From Dehalococcoidia bacterium (GTDB taxonomy: Bacteria; Chloroflexota; Dehalococcoidia; E44-bin15), in the NCBI GenBank assembly GCA_035528575.1, contig DATKYK010000017.1, forward strand, positions 1 through 64,000: DNA of 64,000 nucleotides, in the 5' to 3' direction. The position numbers and the translations under genes are program-made. The notes under the pieces were generated by a model, which was not told where the DNA came from, searched no databases, and was given only the letters and a program-made list of their open reading frames with translations. Positions 63,875 through 64,000 of this stretch are shown here, piece after piece. The first letter of the stretch is position 1. Each line of letters opens with the position of its first letter.

Positions 63875-64000
<126 letters not shown>

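Overview
This 64 kb window is bacterial chromosome, most likely from a member of the Chloroflexota, class Dehalococcoidia or a near relative. This is an inference: no rRNA is present and no search could be run. It rests on the mix of CFI-box C-terminal proteins, two very large propeller-type surface proteins with a C-terminal membrane anchor, a DUF2520 reductase inside a pan operon, and the hrcA-grpE-dnaK layout.

Region 1 (1-15.7 kb) is an accessory locus on the + strand. Eight consecutive secreted-protein genes (560-14897) share one plan: a signal peptide (very similar in five of them), a different middle domain in each (unknown, QW-repeat toroid, Fn3, leucine-rich repeats twice, parallel beta-helix twice, unknown), sometimes a Pro-Thr linker, and a near-identical C-terminal domain of about 82 residues starting at a Cys-Phe-Ile box. 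Between the genes lie repeated non-coding modules. Module B (three copies) has a sigma70-type promoter followed by a candidate structured leader RNA. Module C (two copies, bracketing the array) shares the same core and ends in an intrinsic terminator. Module A (four copies) resembles the 3' half of B. A conserved leader (L) precedes several genes. A roughly 480-bp block carrying a GIY-YIG gene remnant is duplicated. An AT-rich island with an IS6-like transposase interrupts the array. This combination is the best candidate here for an undescribed system: a family of exported proteins with exchangeable middles, a shared C-terminal tag and shared RNA regulation.

Region 2 (15.7-16.5 kb) holds six minus-strand tRNA genes (Ala, Arg, Trp, Leu, Gly, Cys) behind a clear promoter.

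Region 3 (16.5-43.5 kb) is mostly housekeeping: mnmE; a PadR/MFS pair; a NYN-domain protein; a pantothenate operon (DUF2520-panD-panB-GYD-panC); a P1-family peptidase with a long structured leader; mutM; a methyltransferase broken by an in-frame stop; polA; an AT-rich GNAT gene; argF-der-plsY and gpsA; rsmE and dnaJ; a CIRCE-controlled hrcA-grpE-dnaK operon; fabH; bioY; and a metallo-beta-lactamase-fold protein.

Region 4 (44-51 kb) encodes two secreted beta-propeller proteins of about 1,000 and 1,140 residues with a common C-terminal anchor, probable major cell-surface proteins. One has tandem promoters, the other a long leader with an attenuator-like hairpin.

Region 5 (51.5-64 kb) holds rho, a transaldolase-like aldolase, pyrG, a tyrA-aroA-remA-gmk operon, an endonuclease IV-like protein, an MFS transporter, an unrecognised conserved protein beside a tRNA fragment, and hemL with the 3' end of hemB at the window edge.
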